64,000 bases of DNA from Staphylococcus agnetis (GTDB lineage Bacteria; Bacillota; Bacilli; Staphylococcales; Staphylococcaceae): the NCBI RefSeq assembly GCF_002901865.1, contig NZ_PPQF01000006.1:1-64000 (forward strand), read 5' to 3'. Below the pieces are notes generated by a model, which was given only the letters and a program-made list of their open reading frames with translations, made no database searches and was not told the DNA's origin. The first letter of the stretch is position 1. Each line of letters starts with the position of its first letter. The position numbers were made by a program, and so were the translations under genes. Of this stretch, positions 27,323 through 36,642 are shown one piece after another.

Positions 27323-27997
27323 ATGAAAAAAACATTATTAGCATCATCTTTAGCAGTAGCAATCGGTGCGACAGGTGTCGCTGCACATACAACAGACGCT
27401 CACGCAAGTGAAGTATCTCAATCTTCAATTGATAAAGCAGCTTTAGCGCATAAAGCTTTAAATAACGATCCATCATTAAATCAATCACCTATCCAAGCAG
27501 GTGCTTACGATTACAAATTCACTTACAAAGGTACTAACTTCCACTTCTGGTCAGATGGTACGTACTTCGGTTGGTCATACAATGGTTATGGTCAAGCAGC
27601 TGTAGCTCAAACTCAAGACGTTTCAGCTCAAGCTTCTACTCAAGCTGAAACTAACAATGCAGCAGCAGTTCAATCTAACCAACAAGCTTCTACTCAAGCA
27701 CCAGCTGCAACACAAGCACCAAAAACATCAACTACATCTACAAGTGGTTCAGGTGTAAACTCACACTTACAATTAATCAAACAACGTGAATCTGGTGGTG
27801 ACTACTCAGCAATTAACCCATCATCAGGTGCTGCAGGTGCTTACCAATTCTTACCATCAACATGGAACGCTGTAGCACAACAAGTTGACCCTTCATACGT
27901 AGGTGTTAACCCAGCTCAAGCTCCAGCTGCAGTTCAAGATAAATTCGCGCAACACTTATATAACACTGGTGGCGCTGGTCACTGGGTAACAGCATAA
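27323..27997 (+). CDS. sceD: SceD-type lytic transglycosylase
   Basis: A 224-aa secreted protein. The signal peptide MKKTLLASSLAVAIGATGVA ends at AHASE. A middle region carries YDYKFTYKGTNFHFWSDGTY, as in SceD/IsaA, then a Gln/Ala/Thr-rich linker (about 92-150). The C-terminal goose-lysozyme-like transglycosylase domain has the catalytic Glu in KQRESGGDYSAINPSSGAAG and ends GGAGHWVTA, identical in style to S. aureus SceD. It cleaves the glycan strand of peptidoglycan during growth. GGAGG lies 10 nt before the ATG at 27323; the ATG at 27284 lacks a ribosome site. Confidence 0.93.
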   Translation: MKKTLLASSLAVAIGATGVAAHTTDAHASEVSQSSIDKAALAHKALNNDPSLNQSPIQAGAYDYKFTYKGTNFHFWSDGTYFGWSYNGYGQAAVAQTQDVSAQASTQAETNNAAAVQSNQQASTQAPAATQAPKTSTTSTSGSGVNSHLQLIKQRESGGDYSAINPSSGAAGAYQFLPSTWNAVAQQVDPSYVGVNPAQAPAAVQDKFAQHLYNTGGAGHWVTA

Positions 27998-28012
27998 TTT
28001 AATGCTTTCTTT

Positions 28013-28040
28013 AAAGAGTCCTTCATAGGGCTCTTTTTTT
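28013..28040 (+). terminator. sceD terminator
   Basis: AAAGAGTCC and GGGCTCTTT form a stem with a short loop, followed by TTTTTTT, 15 bp after the stop. Confidence 0.85.
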
Positions 28041-28689
28041 ATATCTATTCCTTTATTTTTCATTCAGTTCGAAATTTAATAACGCTATATATGCTACGAT
28101 AGCCATTTTAAATCGTACATGTGCCTGAACGTTGTGAATTAAGTATCTCATCTATATTTAAAATTAAAGCACTATCATTCATTATTTACTGTGCTGCGGT
28201 ACTACGTAAATAAAATGGATGCCCCCTTTTTCTTAATTGCGATATGATCACTTTATCGCATTCTTATTTTGCATATATCATAAATTTATACATTCAATAA
28301 ATTTACAGTGCCACTCTTGTTGTCACCTTCATCATTAGAATCTATCTACATATTTTACAAATAACTTTTCATCTTTTGTACCGCTTTTCTTCTATTATAT
28401 ATGTGTATTTTTTTATTTGCGTTTACTTCTATTCATTAAGCCTATTTTCAATCTAGCATTATTCGATAAATAATTTAATCATTAAATAAAGTTCTCAATA
28501 TTTTAATAAATTATCTCTTCCTATCATGCTCCTATTCAGAAAGAAAAAAGCGTAATATTTCACATTGATATTTTAAAAATCGCCTACCCAAGCTTTATAA
28601 TTTTTTGTTTCCAAATAACTATTAATGAGTCAAATTGTTATCTTTTATTTCAGTTTTGTTACAGTACGACTTAAAATTGTTTACAACGC

Positions 28690-28717
28690 TTTACTTCTTA
28701 ATAATATGTGCTATGAT
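28690..28717 (+). promoter_or_regulatory. ssaA promoter candidate
   Basis: TTTACT, a 16-bp spacer, TATGAT, with an extended -10 TG. The start codon is 65 bp downstream, preceded by GGGAG. Confidence 0.55.
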
Positions 28718-28782
28718 TCTAGAGGATTGCATAAAGCACATAGAAAACGATATTAAAATTTAGATAGGGAGACTTTTTTACA

Positions 28783-29637
28783 ATGAAAAAATTAACTACT
28801 GCTACAATCGCTACGTTCGGCTTGGTTACTTTAGGAGTTGCTGCACAAGATGATGCTCAAGCTGCTGAGCAACACACATCTTCATATGCATATTCAACTT
28901 ATTATTCTCAAGAGACTAACGACTATATTACAGTAGATCAATATGGTAACAAACACCATACTTTAGATGGTAACTGGGATCCATCTGCACAATACACTTA
29001 CTACACATTTGACGCTAACGGTGTGTATGATTTCTATTATTACAACTATAACGGAAGCTATAACTATAGCTATTCTTCACAATATTATACAACAGCAACA
29101 CCTGCTGCGAGATATAACTATGAAAACACTTCATACAATTATAACTACTCAGCACCAAACTATAATTACAATTATAGCTATAACTATAATGCACAAAGCA
29201 CTGTTCAAGCACCTGCTGCTTCAACTACAAGCTACAACACAACAACAACTGCTGCGCCAGCACCTTCTAACTCAGGTTACTCAAGCACACCAGTTCGTTT
29301 CACATCTCGTGGTGGTGCTAATCTTTACACTGCTGGTCAATGTACGTACTACGTATATAACCGTGTAGGTGGCGGTATCGGTAACACTTGGGGTAATGCG
29401 AATAACTGGGCAAGCGCTGCACGTGCTGCTGGTTACACAGTAAACAATACACCAAGAGCAGGCGCTATCATGCAAACATCAGTTGGTCCTTACGGTCACG
29501 TTGCATACGTTGAAAGCGTAGGCAAAAATGGTTCTGTAACAGTTTCTGAAATGAACTACGGTCACGGCGCTGGTGTTGTAACATCACGTACCTTATCAGC
29601 TAGTCAAGCTGCTTCACAAAACTTCATCTACAGATAA
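28783..29637 (+). CDS. ssaA: SsaA-type CHAP-domain cell-wall hydrolase
   Basis: A 284-aa secreted protein with a signal peptide ending DDAQA-AE. Residues about 30-165 are very rich in Tyr and Asn (NYNYS-type runs), as in the N-terminal part of SsaA proteins. The CHAP domain (about 170-284) has the catalytic Cys in [12 protein letters not shown], His in [11 protein letters not shown] and the partner residue in [13 protein letters not shown] enzymes cut peptidoglycan as amidase or endopeptidase; SsaA2 of S. aureus is in the WalKR regulon. Strong GGGAG ribosome site. Confidence 0.92.
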   Translation: MKKLTTATIATFGLVTLGVAAQDDAQAAEQHTSSYAYSTYYSQETNDYITVDQYGNKHHTLDGNWDPSAQYTYYTFDANGVYDFYYYNYNGSYNYSYSSQYYTTATPAARYNYENTSYNYNYSAPNYNYNYSYNYNAQSTVQAPAASTTSYNTTTTAAPAPSNSGYSSTPVRFTSRGGANLYTAGQCTYYVYNRVGGGIGNTWGNANNWASAARAAGYTVNNTPRAGAIMQTSVGPYGHVAYVESVGKNGSVTVSEMNYGHGAGVVTSRTLSASQAASQNFIYR

Positions 29638-29647
29638 GATAATCCAA

Positions 29648-29680
29648 AACACGTTACTTTCATAAGTAGCGTGTTTTTTT
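29648..29680 (+). terminator. ssaA terminator
   Basis: AACACGTTACTT pairs with AAGTAGCGTGTT (one mismatch) with a TCAT loop and seven T. It is 10 bp beyond the stop. Confidence 0.85.
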
Positions 29681-29804
29681 ATCTTTACTTGTCACCTCAT
29701 CCCTCTTTCCTATTTGCTTCGATGCCTTCTTATGAGCAACTTATTGGCACGACACCATATGATTGGGTACACTCATTTCAATACTTCTAAAAAGGAACAT
29801 CTCA

Positions 29805-30365
29805 ATGAAGAAGATAATGAGAATAGTTTTAAGTGCGCTCATCGTTACGACAATCACTTTATTAGTAATCATTTATCACTCACGTGTACAACAATTTATC
29901 CAAGATATCCAAAATAATATGTCATTCACACATATTTTACATCAAGACCGTGAAACTCACGGGTTTGGAACATATGCCAATGGTTTAAAGTTTAATGGAG
30001 ACAACCGTCATTATGGTATTGATTATCATTTGCCTGAAAATACCGATATTCTGGCTGCTACAGACGGCACAGTGACCCGAACATTTAAAAATCAGTTTGG
30101 TGGAAATGTACTTGAAATTCAAGAATCCAATAAGCGATATTATCAATGGTATATGCACTTAAATACGTTTAAGGTGAAACCAGGAGATGTGGTAAAAGCT
30201 CAGGATGTTATTGCACAATCGGGTAATACTGGTAAACAAACGACAGGTCCTCATCTACATTTTCAACGTATGAAAGAAGGCATCGGCAATCGTTATGCTG
30301 AAAATCCAGCTGCTTTCATTGAATCATTGCCACATGGACAACGAAGTTTATACCGTTTAAAATAA
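29805..30365 (+). CDS. M23 endopeptidase, LytM/lysostaphin type, membrane anchored
   Basis: A 186-aa protein. An N-terminal hydrophobic helix (about 5-24) without a clear cleavage site suggests membrane anchoring, followed by a short stalk and the M23 domain from about residue 52. Zinc ligands are His69 and Asp73 in HYGIDYH and His152 in GPHLHF; His118 in WYMHLN and His150 complete the active site. The sequence QWYMH and HFQRM-EGIGNRYAENP are close to LytM, a glycyl-glycine endopeptidase. It has no cell-wall targeting SH3 domain. The ATG at 29805 has AAGGA 7 nt upstream. Confidence 0.87.
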   Translation: MKKIMRIVLSALIVTTITLLVIIYHSRVQQFIQDIQNNMSFTHILHQDRETHGFGTYANGLKFNGDNRHYGIDYHLPENTDILAATDGTVTRTFKNQFGGNVLEIQESNKRYYQWYMHLNTFKVKPGDVVKAQDVIAQSGNTGKQTTGPHLHFQRMKEGIGNRYAENPAAFIESLPHGQRSLYRLK

Positions 30366-30413
30366 AAAAAGTGCCGTTAACATCACATCGTGTGATTTTA
30401 CGGCACATTTTTT
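30364..30413. terminator. Bidirectional terminator between M23 and relP genes
   Basis: GTGCCGT...CACA pairs with TGTG...ACGGCAC, with A- and T-runs on both sides. Confidence 0.85.
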
Positions 30414-31126
30414 TAATGCTCATTAAGTTGATCTTGTTGGATATTTAAATGGATTCGTTCCATTTTGCGTTCTACGTCCCCTATTTCAAGCGCACATTCT
30501 CTTAAAGTTTGACGATACATGTCTCTATCACTATTGGTTGATTTATAATGTAATTGATGTTCTAAACTCGCCCACATATCCATACCAATCGTTCTTAGCT
30601 GTATTTCTACAGGCGCTTCAATCGTGCCATCTGTTAAAAATACTGGAACGGACACGACAATATGCAAACTTTTATAGCCATTTGCTTTAGGATACTGAAT
30701 ATAATCTTTTCGTTTTAACAGCTTTATGTCTGCTTGTTGCAATAATAGTTGCTCAACGTTATAAATATCATTCATGTAATTACATACAACACGAATCCCT
30801 GCAATATCCATAATATGTGATTGTGCGGATTGGGCCGAAATTTCAAACCCTTTTCGCTTCAACTTTTGTAATAAGCTCGGTATTTTTTTCACACGTCTTT
30901 CCATATGATGAATCGGATTATGTGCATTTTTCAACTGAAAATCTTGATCTAAAATATGAAGTTTTGTACTAATTTCTTCTAATGCCGCCCCATAAATATG
31001 TTCTAACTTAATAAATTGTACAACTTGTTCGATATTATCCTCAGAATGTATCGCTTTTTGTGTATACGTTGCAACTTCACTTTTTAAATTTTCAATATTA
31101 ATGGGTATTTTTTTCTCTACAAACAT
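30413..31126 (-). CDS. relP: Small alarmone synthetase, RelP type
   Basis: A 237-aa RelA/SpoT synthetase domain without hydrolase or regulatory domains. Motifs seen are [33 protein letters not shown], the G-loop [20 protein letters not shown] and [20 protein letters not shown]. It transfers pyrophosphate from ATP to GDP/GTP, making (p)ppGpp. Length and the KANGYKSLH form fit RelP better than RelQ. RelP is induced by cell-wall stress in S. aureus, which makes the neighbouring wall hydrolases notable. Confidence 0.87.
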   Translation of the reverse strand: MFVEKKIPINIENLKSEVATYTQKAIHSEDNIEQVVQFIKLEHIYGAALEEISTKLHILDQDFQLKNAHNPIHHMERRVKKIPSLLQKLKRKGFEISAQSAQSHIMDIAGIRVVCNYMNDIYNVEQLLLQQADIKLLKRKDYIQYPKANGYKSLHIVVSVPVFLTDGTIEAPVEIQLRTIGMDMWASLEHQLHYKSTNSDRDMYRQTLRECALEIGDVERKMERIHLNIQQDQLNEH

Positions 31127-31230
31127 ACAGTCACCCCGTACTTTATCTCTTTCATTACTAATGTACTACTTTAGCAACAAATTTGATAGTTGTAAGGGGT
31201 GCTTTTAATATTAAGATTATTTTTTATGTT

Positions 31231-31851
31231 TTAGCGAAATGACAATACATCCTCTACCGGTAGACGTACGGATTCACGCCCTTCCACAGCTGCTTTACCC
31301 ACTGCAATGATCATCACAGGCATATAGCGTTCTGAATCGAGTCCTAGCGCTTCTGCAATAACATCTTTTTCAAAGCCGCCAATCGGATTTGTATCATAAC
31401 CATAATATCGTGCAATGAGCATAAATTGCATCGCTGCCAAACTACTGTCGATTTTAACAATATCATTCATACCTTGGCGATCTAAGCTTTCATATAGCTC
31501 AACAAATTTCACAACTTGAACATCTTTAACTTCTTGTGGCATGAACCCTTTTTCAACCGCATCATCATATATTTTATCAGCATATTCATAGTTCTTCATA
31601 TCTCCAAAAATAACAACCATAGCTGCAGATGTATCATTTTGACGCGTGTTAAACTGCACTAACGGACGTAGTATATCTTTTCCTTCAGGTGTATCAACTA
31701 CGACAAAACGCCAAGGTTGCATATTTACAGATGATGGTGCTTTCGTAGTAAGTGTGATCATTTCTTCCATTTCTTCTCGCGGAATTTTTACATTCTGATC
31801 AAATTGTTTAACCGAACGTCGACTTTCTAATACGGATTTAAAATCTTTCAT
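31231..31851 (-). CDS. Nitroreductase-family flavoprotein
   Basis: A 206-aa FMN-dependent oxidoreductase. FMN-binding motifs are ESRRSVKQFD at the N-terminus, APSSVNMQPWRFVVVD and, near the C-terminus, NPIGGFEKDVIAEALGL. It probably reduces quinones or nitro compounds with NAD(P)H. The ATG at 31851 has GAGGGA 9 nt upstream. It is divergent from the SarZ-like regulator (132-bp gap), so that regulator may control it. Confidence 0.86.
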   Translation of the reverse strand: MKDFKSVLESRRSVKQFDQNVKIPREEMEEMITLTTKAPSSVNMQPWRFVVVDTPEGKDILRPLVQFNTRQNDTSAAMVVIFGDMKNYEYADKIYDDAVEKGFMPQEVKDVQVVKFVELYESLDRQGMNDIVKIDSSLAAMQFMLIARYYGYDTNPIGGFEKDVIAEALGLDSERYMPVMIIAVGKAAVEGRESVRLPVEDVLSFR

Positions 31852-31983
31852 ATAACAACATCCCTCTCTCACCATAATAAATATTATTTTGATTAAATTA
31901 AGTTCAATTCAATTATATGTAACCGTTCTGCGTCTATCAAGAAAAAAGTGTTATACTATTATAAAGAGATCAAGGGGGCCAAT

Positions 31984-32424
31984 ATGATGACATTAGAACA
32001 TGATGACTTAAAAAATGAACTATGTTTTTTATTTTATGTTGCTTCTAAAGAAGTCATTAAGAAGTACGCGACACACTTAAAGTCATACGATTTGACGTAT
32101 ACGTCATACATTACTTTAAAAGCGATACAGCCTAATGAAGTTGTAAATATTAAAACATTAGGCAATCGTATTTATTTAAATTCAGGTACACTCACACCAT
32201 TAATAAAAAAGCTTGACCAAAAAGGATTCGTTCAAAAACTTCGTAATGAAGAAGATGAACGAAACCTGAATATTTCTTTGACCAATAAAGGCATTGAAGT
32301 GCGCGACTATTTATTTAAAGTCACGAATGAAGTATACAAAGAATTAAATTTCGAAGGTGACGACATGGAACAATTAGTTCAAGTATTAGAGCGTTTCATT
32401 AAAAATAATTTCAATCAAGATTAA
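31984..32424 (+). CDS. sarZ: SarZ-like MarR-family redox regulator
   Basis: A 146-aa winged-helix protein. It matches SarZ/MgrA/OhrR: ELCFLFYVASKEVIKKY with single Cys14, DLTYTSYITLKAI, LNSGTLTPLIKKLDQKGFV (recognition helix) and the wing with EEDERNLNISLT. The lone N-terminal Cys is the thiol sensor oxidised in SarZ. An AGGGGG ribosome site precedes the ATG at 31984. Very probably binds the 31852-31983 region between itself and the nitroreductase gene; the operator sequence is not clear to me. Confidence 0.82.
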   Translation: MMTLEHDDLKNELCFLFYVASKEVIKKYATHLKSYDLTYTSYITLKAIQPNEVVNIKTLGNRIYLNSGTLTPLIKKLDQKGFVQKLRNEEDERNLNISLTNKGIEVRDYLFKVTNEVYKELNFEGDDMEQLVQVLERFIKNNFNQD

Positions 32425-32468
32425 AATCATCATATATACAGCGTTTGGAATAACACCTTCCTATCAAT

Positions 32469-32512
32469 TTAAAAGCCTTCAAAGTACATAATTAAATGCA
32501 CTTTGAAGGCGA
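32469..32512 (+). terminator. Terminator of sarZ, GCCTTCAA hairpin family copy 4
   Basis: GCCTTCAAAGT pairs with ACTTTGAAGGC with short A/T flanks, 45 bp after the sarZ stop. The downstream T-run is weak (GATTGATAT). Confidence 0.65.
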
Positions 32513-32663
32513 TTGATATGTATTGAAGATTTAACAATTTGATACAAGATGAAGGGATTCCTACATCTATTTAATGGCATAGATCGCTAAATCGTTAAAA
32601 ACAAGCCTTTAAAAATTTCAATAGTAATTGAGAGTAATATGCTTCTCAATTGTTCATTCCCAT

Positions 32664-32705
32664 AAAAAAGGGGCTCGGACATTATAGCTAACGTCCTAAC
32701 CCCTA
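32664..32705 (-). terminator. sstD terminator (GGGGCT...GGAC hairpin)
   Basis: GGGGCTCGGAC pairs imperfectly with GTCCTAACCCC and is followed by TTTTTT on the minus strand. The GGGGCT-GGGAC type of hairpin is common in staphylococci; a relative is at 60825-60850. Confidence 0.8.
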
Positions 32706-32721
32706 AATTGATTTTAGAATT

Positions 32722-33750
32722 TTATTTATCTAATTTTAATCCTTCTTCTATTTCTTCAATTTGCTCTATTGTCGTTGTTGTAGAACCTGAAGCAAAGTAC
32801 CAAAGTTTAGGATCTAATTCTAAAACTTTACCATTTTTAACAGCTTTCACATTTTTAATGACATTGTTGCCTAGAACTTGTTTTGCTGTTGATTTTTCAC
32901 CGATTGCTTTACCACGATCCATCGCGAAGATGATATCTGGATTTTTCTCACTCACATATTCATTTGTCACGTTTTGACCATGACTGCTTTTCTTAATATT
33001 ATCATCAACTGGTTTGAACCCTAACGTATCGAATACGAGGTTACCGAAACGGTCTCCCGCTCCAAAAGTAGATAATTCACCTTCATTAACAAGTAAATAC
33101 ATTGCTTTTAAATCTAAGTTTTTTGTTTTTGCTTTTACTTCTGCAATCTTTTCATCTAATTCTTTATTTAAAGCTTCTGCTTTCTTTTCAGTATCATAAA
33201 TTTTACCAAGAATGCTTGTGTCGTTTTTCATAGATTCTATGAAATCATCATTTTTTGCGCCCATATAAACGATTGGAGCGTCTGGTGCAGCTTTTTTCAA
33301 CTCATCAATATTTTTTTGATTTGCTGTACGTGCTGATAAATAAATCACATCTGGTTTAACTTTTGCAATAACATCAAAGTTGATTTCTTTTAAGGAACCC
33401 GTGTTTTGATATTTGTCTGATTTAAAATCATCTAAGAAATCTGGTAATTGTGCGTTACCTTCACCTTTAGGTAATGCGGCTACTTTATCTTTAAGCCCCA
33501 TTTCTTCTAATGTTTTTAATGCACCGTAGTCAAACACGACTGCTTTTTGCGGATTTTTAGGCACTTCTACTGTATCCGAATATGCTTTATCTTGGCTACC
33601 GTCATCTGCTTTACCACGCAATTTAAAATCATTTTTAACTTCTACAGTCTCTTTAGAACCACCTTTTTTAGATGACTTATTGTCATCATTACCACATGCG
33701 ACTAATACAAAGACCATCGCAACCATTAATAATAATCCTAACTTTTTCAT
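32722..33750 (-). CDS. sstD: Siderophore-binding lipoprotein SstD
   Basis: A 342-aa lipoprotein with signal sequence and lipobox VLVACGND. The mature part is a class III (FhuD/CeuE-like) binding protein with VVFDYGALKTLEEMGLKDKV, PDVIYLSARTANQKN and LDPKLWYFASGSTTTTIEQI, close to S. aureus SstD, which captures catechol-type siderophores and catecholamine-iron. It is the last gene of the sst operon and has its own terminator. Confidence 0.92.
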   Translation of the reverse strand: MKKLGLLLMVAMVFVLVACGNDDNKSSKKGGSKETVEVKNDFKLRGKADDGSQDKAYSDTVEVPKNPQKAVVFDYGALKTLEEMGLKDKVAALPKGEGNAQLPDFLDDFKSDKYQNTGSLKEINFDVIAKVKPDVIYLSARTANQKNIDELKKAAPDAPIVYMGAKNDDFIESMKNDTSILGKIYDTEKKAEALNKELDEKIAEVKAKTKNLDLKAMYLLVNEGELSTFGAGDRFGNLVFDTLGFKPVDDNIKKSSHGQNVTNEYVSEKNPDIIFAMDRGKAIGEKSTAKQVLGNNVIKNVKAVKNGKVLELDPKLWYFASGSTTTTIEQIEEIEEGLKLDK

Positions 33751-33764
33751 ATTGTCCTCCTCAT

Positions 33765-34568
33765 TTAACTCATTACTTTATGAGACATTTGATGATACAT
33801 ACAAGGTAGTTCATCAAAATAAATACAAATTTGTTGACCTCGAATCGTTTCAATTTTAACATCCATATCATAGAGTTGTTTTAATACCGCTGAGTCAATG
33901 ACGTCACGTTTATGGCCAGCTTTCACTACTTTGCCATCTTTTAAAGCGACGATATCATCAGAGTATACAGATGCAAAATTAATATCATGTAACACAACAA
34001 CGATTGTTTTGTTATGAAAAACTGCGAGTTCACGTAAGGTTTGCATAATTTGAACAGAATGTTTCATATCTAAGTTGTTTAACGGTTCATCTAAAAGTAT
34101 ATATTCCGTATCTTGTGCAATTGTCATGGCAATGTATGCACGTTGGCGTTGACCGCCTGATAACGTTTTAAGATAACGGTGCCGTATGTCGTCCAACTTC
34201 AATAATGCAATCGCTTCATTTACTTTTGCTTTATCTTCTTTCTTTAAATAGCCTTTAGAGTATGGAAAACGACCAAAGTTGACCAACTGTTCAACAGTGA
34301 TGTTTAATTCTGTATGGTTCGTTTGTTTTAAAATCGACAATTTCTGAGATAAAGCTTGTGACCCATAGTCATTTAAAGGCGTATCTTCGATTTCGACTTG
34401 ACCTTCTTGAAAATCTCGTAGGCGACTGATGGCTGACAATAATGTACTTTTGCCGGCACCATTGGGTCCAATCAGTGAAGTCAATCGTCCTTTTTGTATA
34501 TCAACACTCACATCAGTAAGTATTTGCTTGTCATCAATAAATTGATTCAAATGCTTAATGCGAATCAT
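33765..34568 (-). CDS. sstC: Siderophore ABC transporter ATPase SstC
   Basis: A 267-aa ABC ATPase of the FepC/FhuC class. Walker A is GPNGAGKSTLL (about 37-44), signature LSGGQRQRAYIAMTI, Walker B YILLDEPLNNLD and the switch His in VVLHDINF. It energises iron-siderophore uptake by SstA/SstB. Its ATG overlaps the sstB stop by 4 bp. Confidence 0.92.
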   Translation of the reverse strand: MIRIKHLNQFIDDKQILTDVSVDIQKGRLTSLIGPNGAGKSTLLSAISRLRDFQEGQVEIEDTPLNDYGSQALSQKLSILKQTNHTELNITVEQLVNFGRFPYSKGYLKKEDKAKVNEAIALLKLDDIRHRYLKTLSGGQRQRAYIAMTIAQDTEYILLDEPLNNLDMKHSVQIMQTLRELAVFHNKTIVVVLHDINFASVYSDDIVALKDGKVVKAGHKRDVIDSAVLKQLYDMDVKIETIRGQQICIYFDELPCMYHQMSHKVMS

Positions 34569-35524
34569 GTCGTTTCCCTCCGCCTCATTAAAAGATAGAT
34601 AAAGTAAATGCCTCCAATGAGGTTAATTAAAATACTAACTTGTGTTGTTGCTTCAAATAAGTGCTCTACAATCCACTGTGCGACAAATAAACTGATCCAA
34701 CTGATACAAATTGTTGCTGGTAAAATATAACGATGTTCGAAATTTTTAATGAGCTCATGTGCTAAGTTTATAGTTAATAATCCAAGAAATGTAATAGGTC
34801 CAACAAGTGCAGTTGCTATGGCAACCATCAGTGCAACTAAAATGAGCAACATGCGTGTCATTTGTGTATAGTTCACACCAAGGTTAATCGCCTGAGCGCG
34901 ACCAAGTAATAATACATCTAAATACGGCAACATCTTCACTGTAACAAGTAACAAAATCGTTAAAGCGATGGCACTTAAGGTTACTAGTGTTGGATTTGAC
35001 CCGTCAAAGTTAGCAAACATCGCACTTTGAACAACAAGAAAATCTTCAGGATTAATTAATAATTCAAGAAAACCGGTAATACTTCTAAAAAATGTTCCTA
35101 AAATGACGCCAATTAACAAAATAAAATACACCGAAAATTGACCATATTTAAAAATACCTTCAAATAAAATCAATGCGAAAATGACCATTACGACCAATGT
35201 CACTGCAAAATTTAAATAAAAATTTGTAATAAATATAGAACTTGCGCCGAAAATAAAAAGAATTAATACTTTACTAAATAGATATACAGCATCAAGTCCC
35301 ATGATGGAAGGTGTTAATAAACGGTTCACGGTGATGGCTTGGAAAATGACAGTAGACGCGGCGATTGCTGCACCAACGAGGATCATTAAGAAGAGTTTTC
35401 TCAAACGACTACTAAACTGATACTCAAAAATTTCAAAATCAAGACCAATCAACAAATACATCGCACCAATCATGATGGTTGCGACAATTAAAATGATGAG
35501 CTTTTTTAAGGACGAATTACGCAT
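34565..35524 (-). CDS. sstB: Siderophore ABC transporter permease SstB
   Basis: A 319-aa FecCD/BtuC-type permease with about nine helices. It has the ATPase-contact segment around LVGPITFLGLLTINLAHELI. It overlaps sstC by 4 bp and sstA by 8 bp, so the operon is translationally coupled. Confidence 0.9.
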   Translation of the reverse strand: MRNSSLKKLIILIVATIMIGAMYLLIGLDFEIFEYQFSSRLRKLFLMILVGAAIAASTVIFQAITVNRLLTPSIMGLDAVYLFSKVLILFIFGASSIFITNFYLNFAVTLVVMVIFALILFEGIFKYGQFSVYFILLIGVILGTFFRSITGFLELLINPEDFLVVQSAMFANFDGSNPTLVTLSAIALTILLLVTVKMLPYLDVLLLGRAQAINLGVNYTQMTRMLLILVALMVAIATALVGPITFLGLLTINLAHELIKNFEHRYILPATICISWISLFVAQWIVEHLFEATTQVSILINLIGGIYFIYLLMRRRETT

Positions 35525-36485
35525 ACTGACGACGTCCTTTCATCAACATAATAATAAAAATGATAGTTCCGAACATACCAATCGTTAAACCAATATTGAT
35601 TTCATACGGGTAAACGACAACACGTCCAACTATATCTGAAAACATCACAAAAATGGCGCCGAGCATTGCTGTATGTGGCAAAGCATTTTTCAGATGATCT
35701 CCTTTAAAGATAGAGACGATATTAGGCACAATCAGACCTAAAAATGGTAAAGTTCCTACTGTAACCACGACAAGTGCAGTGATTGTAGCGGTAATAAACA
35801 AACCGATATTGATGATTAAATCATAATTGAGACCTAAATTTTTACTAAAATCACGACCCATACCTGCAATTGTAAATTGATTTGCAAATACATAAGTCAT
35901 AACCAATAACGGTATGCTTAGGTACAAGACCTCATAGCGTCCACTCGTAATAATGGCAAAATTACCATTCATCCAGTTCCCTAAACTTTGTACCGCATTG
36001 GTTTTCAAAGCGATAAATGTTGAAAAACTGGAGATGATACCACCGAGCATAATACCAATCAGCGGAACAAAAATAACATCTTTAAATCGTATGCGTTGTA
36101 CCATTTGAACAAATAAAAATGTGCCCGCTACACTTAATAGCACAGCAAACAACAATTTTAATAGGATATGTTCTGATGGAAAAAAAACAAGAGAAATTAA
36201 AATCCCTAATTTCGCCCATTCCATCGTTCCAGCTGTCGTAGGACTAACAAATTTATTTTGCATCATTTGTTGCATAATTAAACCAGCTAATGCGAGTGAA
36301 CTCCCAGCGATAAGAATACTTACGGTACGGGGAATACGACTTGCGAATAGAACATTCAGTTGATCATCATTAAGGTTAAATAGCGCTGTAATCGGAACGC
36401 TACTCACCCCAATGAACAAAGAGCACACAGTAAGGATTGTGAGTGTGACAAACAACACATAGCCATTCATAAAATAGCGCATCAT
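35517..36485 (-). CDS. sstA: Siderophore ABC transporter permease SstA
   Basis: A 322-aa FecCD-type permease. The motif ASRIPRTVSILIAGSSLALAG near the N-terminus and the coupling region VGTLPFLGLIVPNIVS are typical. It is the first gene of the operon; AAGGAGA precedes the ATG at 36485, and a Fur box lies 34-52 bp upstream. Confidence 0.9.
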   Translation of the reverse strand: MMRYFMNGYVLFVTLTILTVCSLFIGVSSVPITALFNLNDDQLNVLFASRIPRTVSILIAGSSLALAGLIMQQMMQNKFVSPTTAGTMEWAKLGILISLVFFPSEHILLKLLFAVLLSVAGTFLFVQMVQRIRFKDVIFVPLIGIMLGGIISSFSTFIALKTNAVQSLGNWMNGNFAIITSGRYEVLYLSIPLLVMTYVFANQFTIAGMGRDFSKNLGLNYDLIINIGLFITATITALVVVTVGTLPFLGLIVPNIVSIFKGDHLKNALPHTAMLGAIFVMFSDIVGRVVVYPYEINIGLTIGMFGTIIFIIMLMKGRRQYA

Positions 36486-36518
36486 TCTGTCTCCTTTTCA
36501 CCCTTACAAACATCGACA

Positions 36519-36537
36519 ATGAAAATCATTATCATTT
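36519..36537 (-). promoter_or_regulatory. Fur box of the sst operon
   Basis: On the minus strand AAATGATAATGATTTTCAT contains the GATAAT-GATTTT-C pattern of the Fur consensus GATAATGATAATCATTATC. It lies just before sstA, as expected for Fur repression of sst. Confidence 0.85.
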
Positions 36538-36591
36538 AAAGTGTAGCATCAAATCATTTCACAAACAATATTCTTTTGAACTAAAAAACAA

Positions 36592-36635
36592 AAAAATCTC
36601 AAAACGCAACAAAATTGCCATGTTTTGAGATTTTT
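36592..36635 (-). terminator. Terminator of the 36643-37170 gene
   Basis: AATCTCAAAAC pairs with GTTTTGAGATT around a 14-nt loop, with TTTTTTTG following on the minus strand. It separates this gene from the sst promoter. Confidence 0.85.
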
Positions 36636-36642
36636 CATTATG

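Larger units (their letters stand above)
27998..28782. other. Long non-coding AT-rich gap between sceD and ssaA
   Basis: 785 bp with the sceD terminator at the left, the ssaA promoter at the right, and a small hairpin (GCGATA/TATCGC, 28239-28259). I see no frame with a start, ribosome site and sensible product. A regulatory RNA cannot be excluded from sequence alone. Confidence 0.55.

Noticed and set aside
28620-28690. WalR site upstream of ssaA
   Set aside because: TGTTAT and TGTTAC hexamers occur, but no pair has the 5-bp spacing with fewer than two mismatches.
28900-29210. Tandem TAT/AAC-rich repeats in ssaA as a possible CRISPR or satellite
   Set aside because: They are codon repeats for Tyr-Asn runs in frame; no spacers and no regular unit length.
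28967-29368. 133-codon plus-strand frame inside ssaA rich in Ile, Thr and His
   Set aside because: It is the out-of-frame reading of the Tyr/Asn-rich repeats of ssaA; no ribosome site and low-complexity product.
31852-31983. AATTAA/TTAATT-rich stretch between nitroreductase and sarZ as an operator
   Set aside because: Inverted AT-runs are expected by chance in such AT-rich DNA, and no clear palindrome of OhrR/SarZ type could be fixed.
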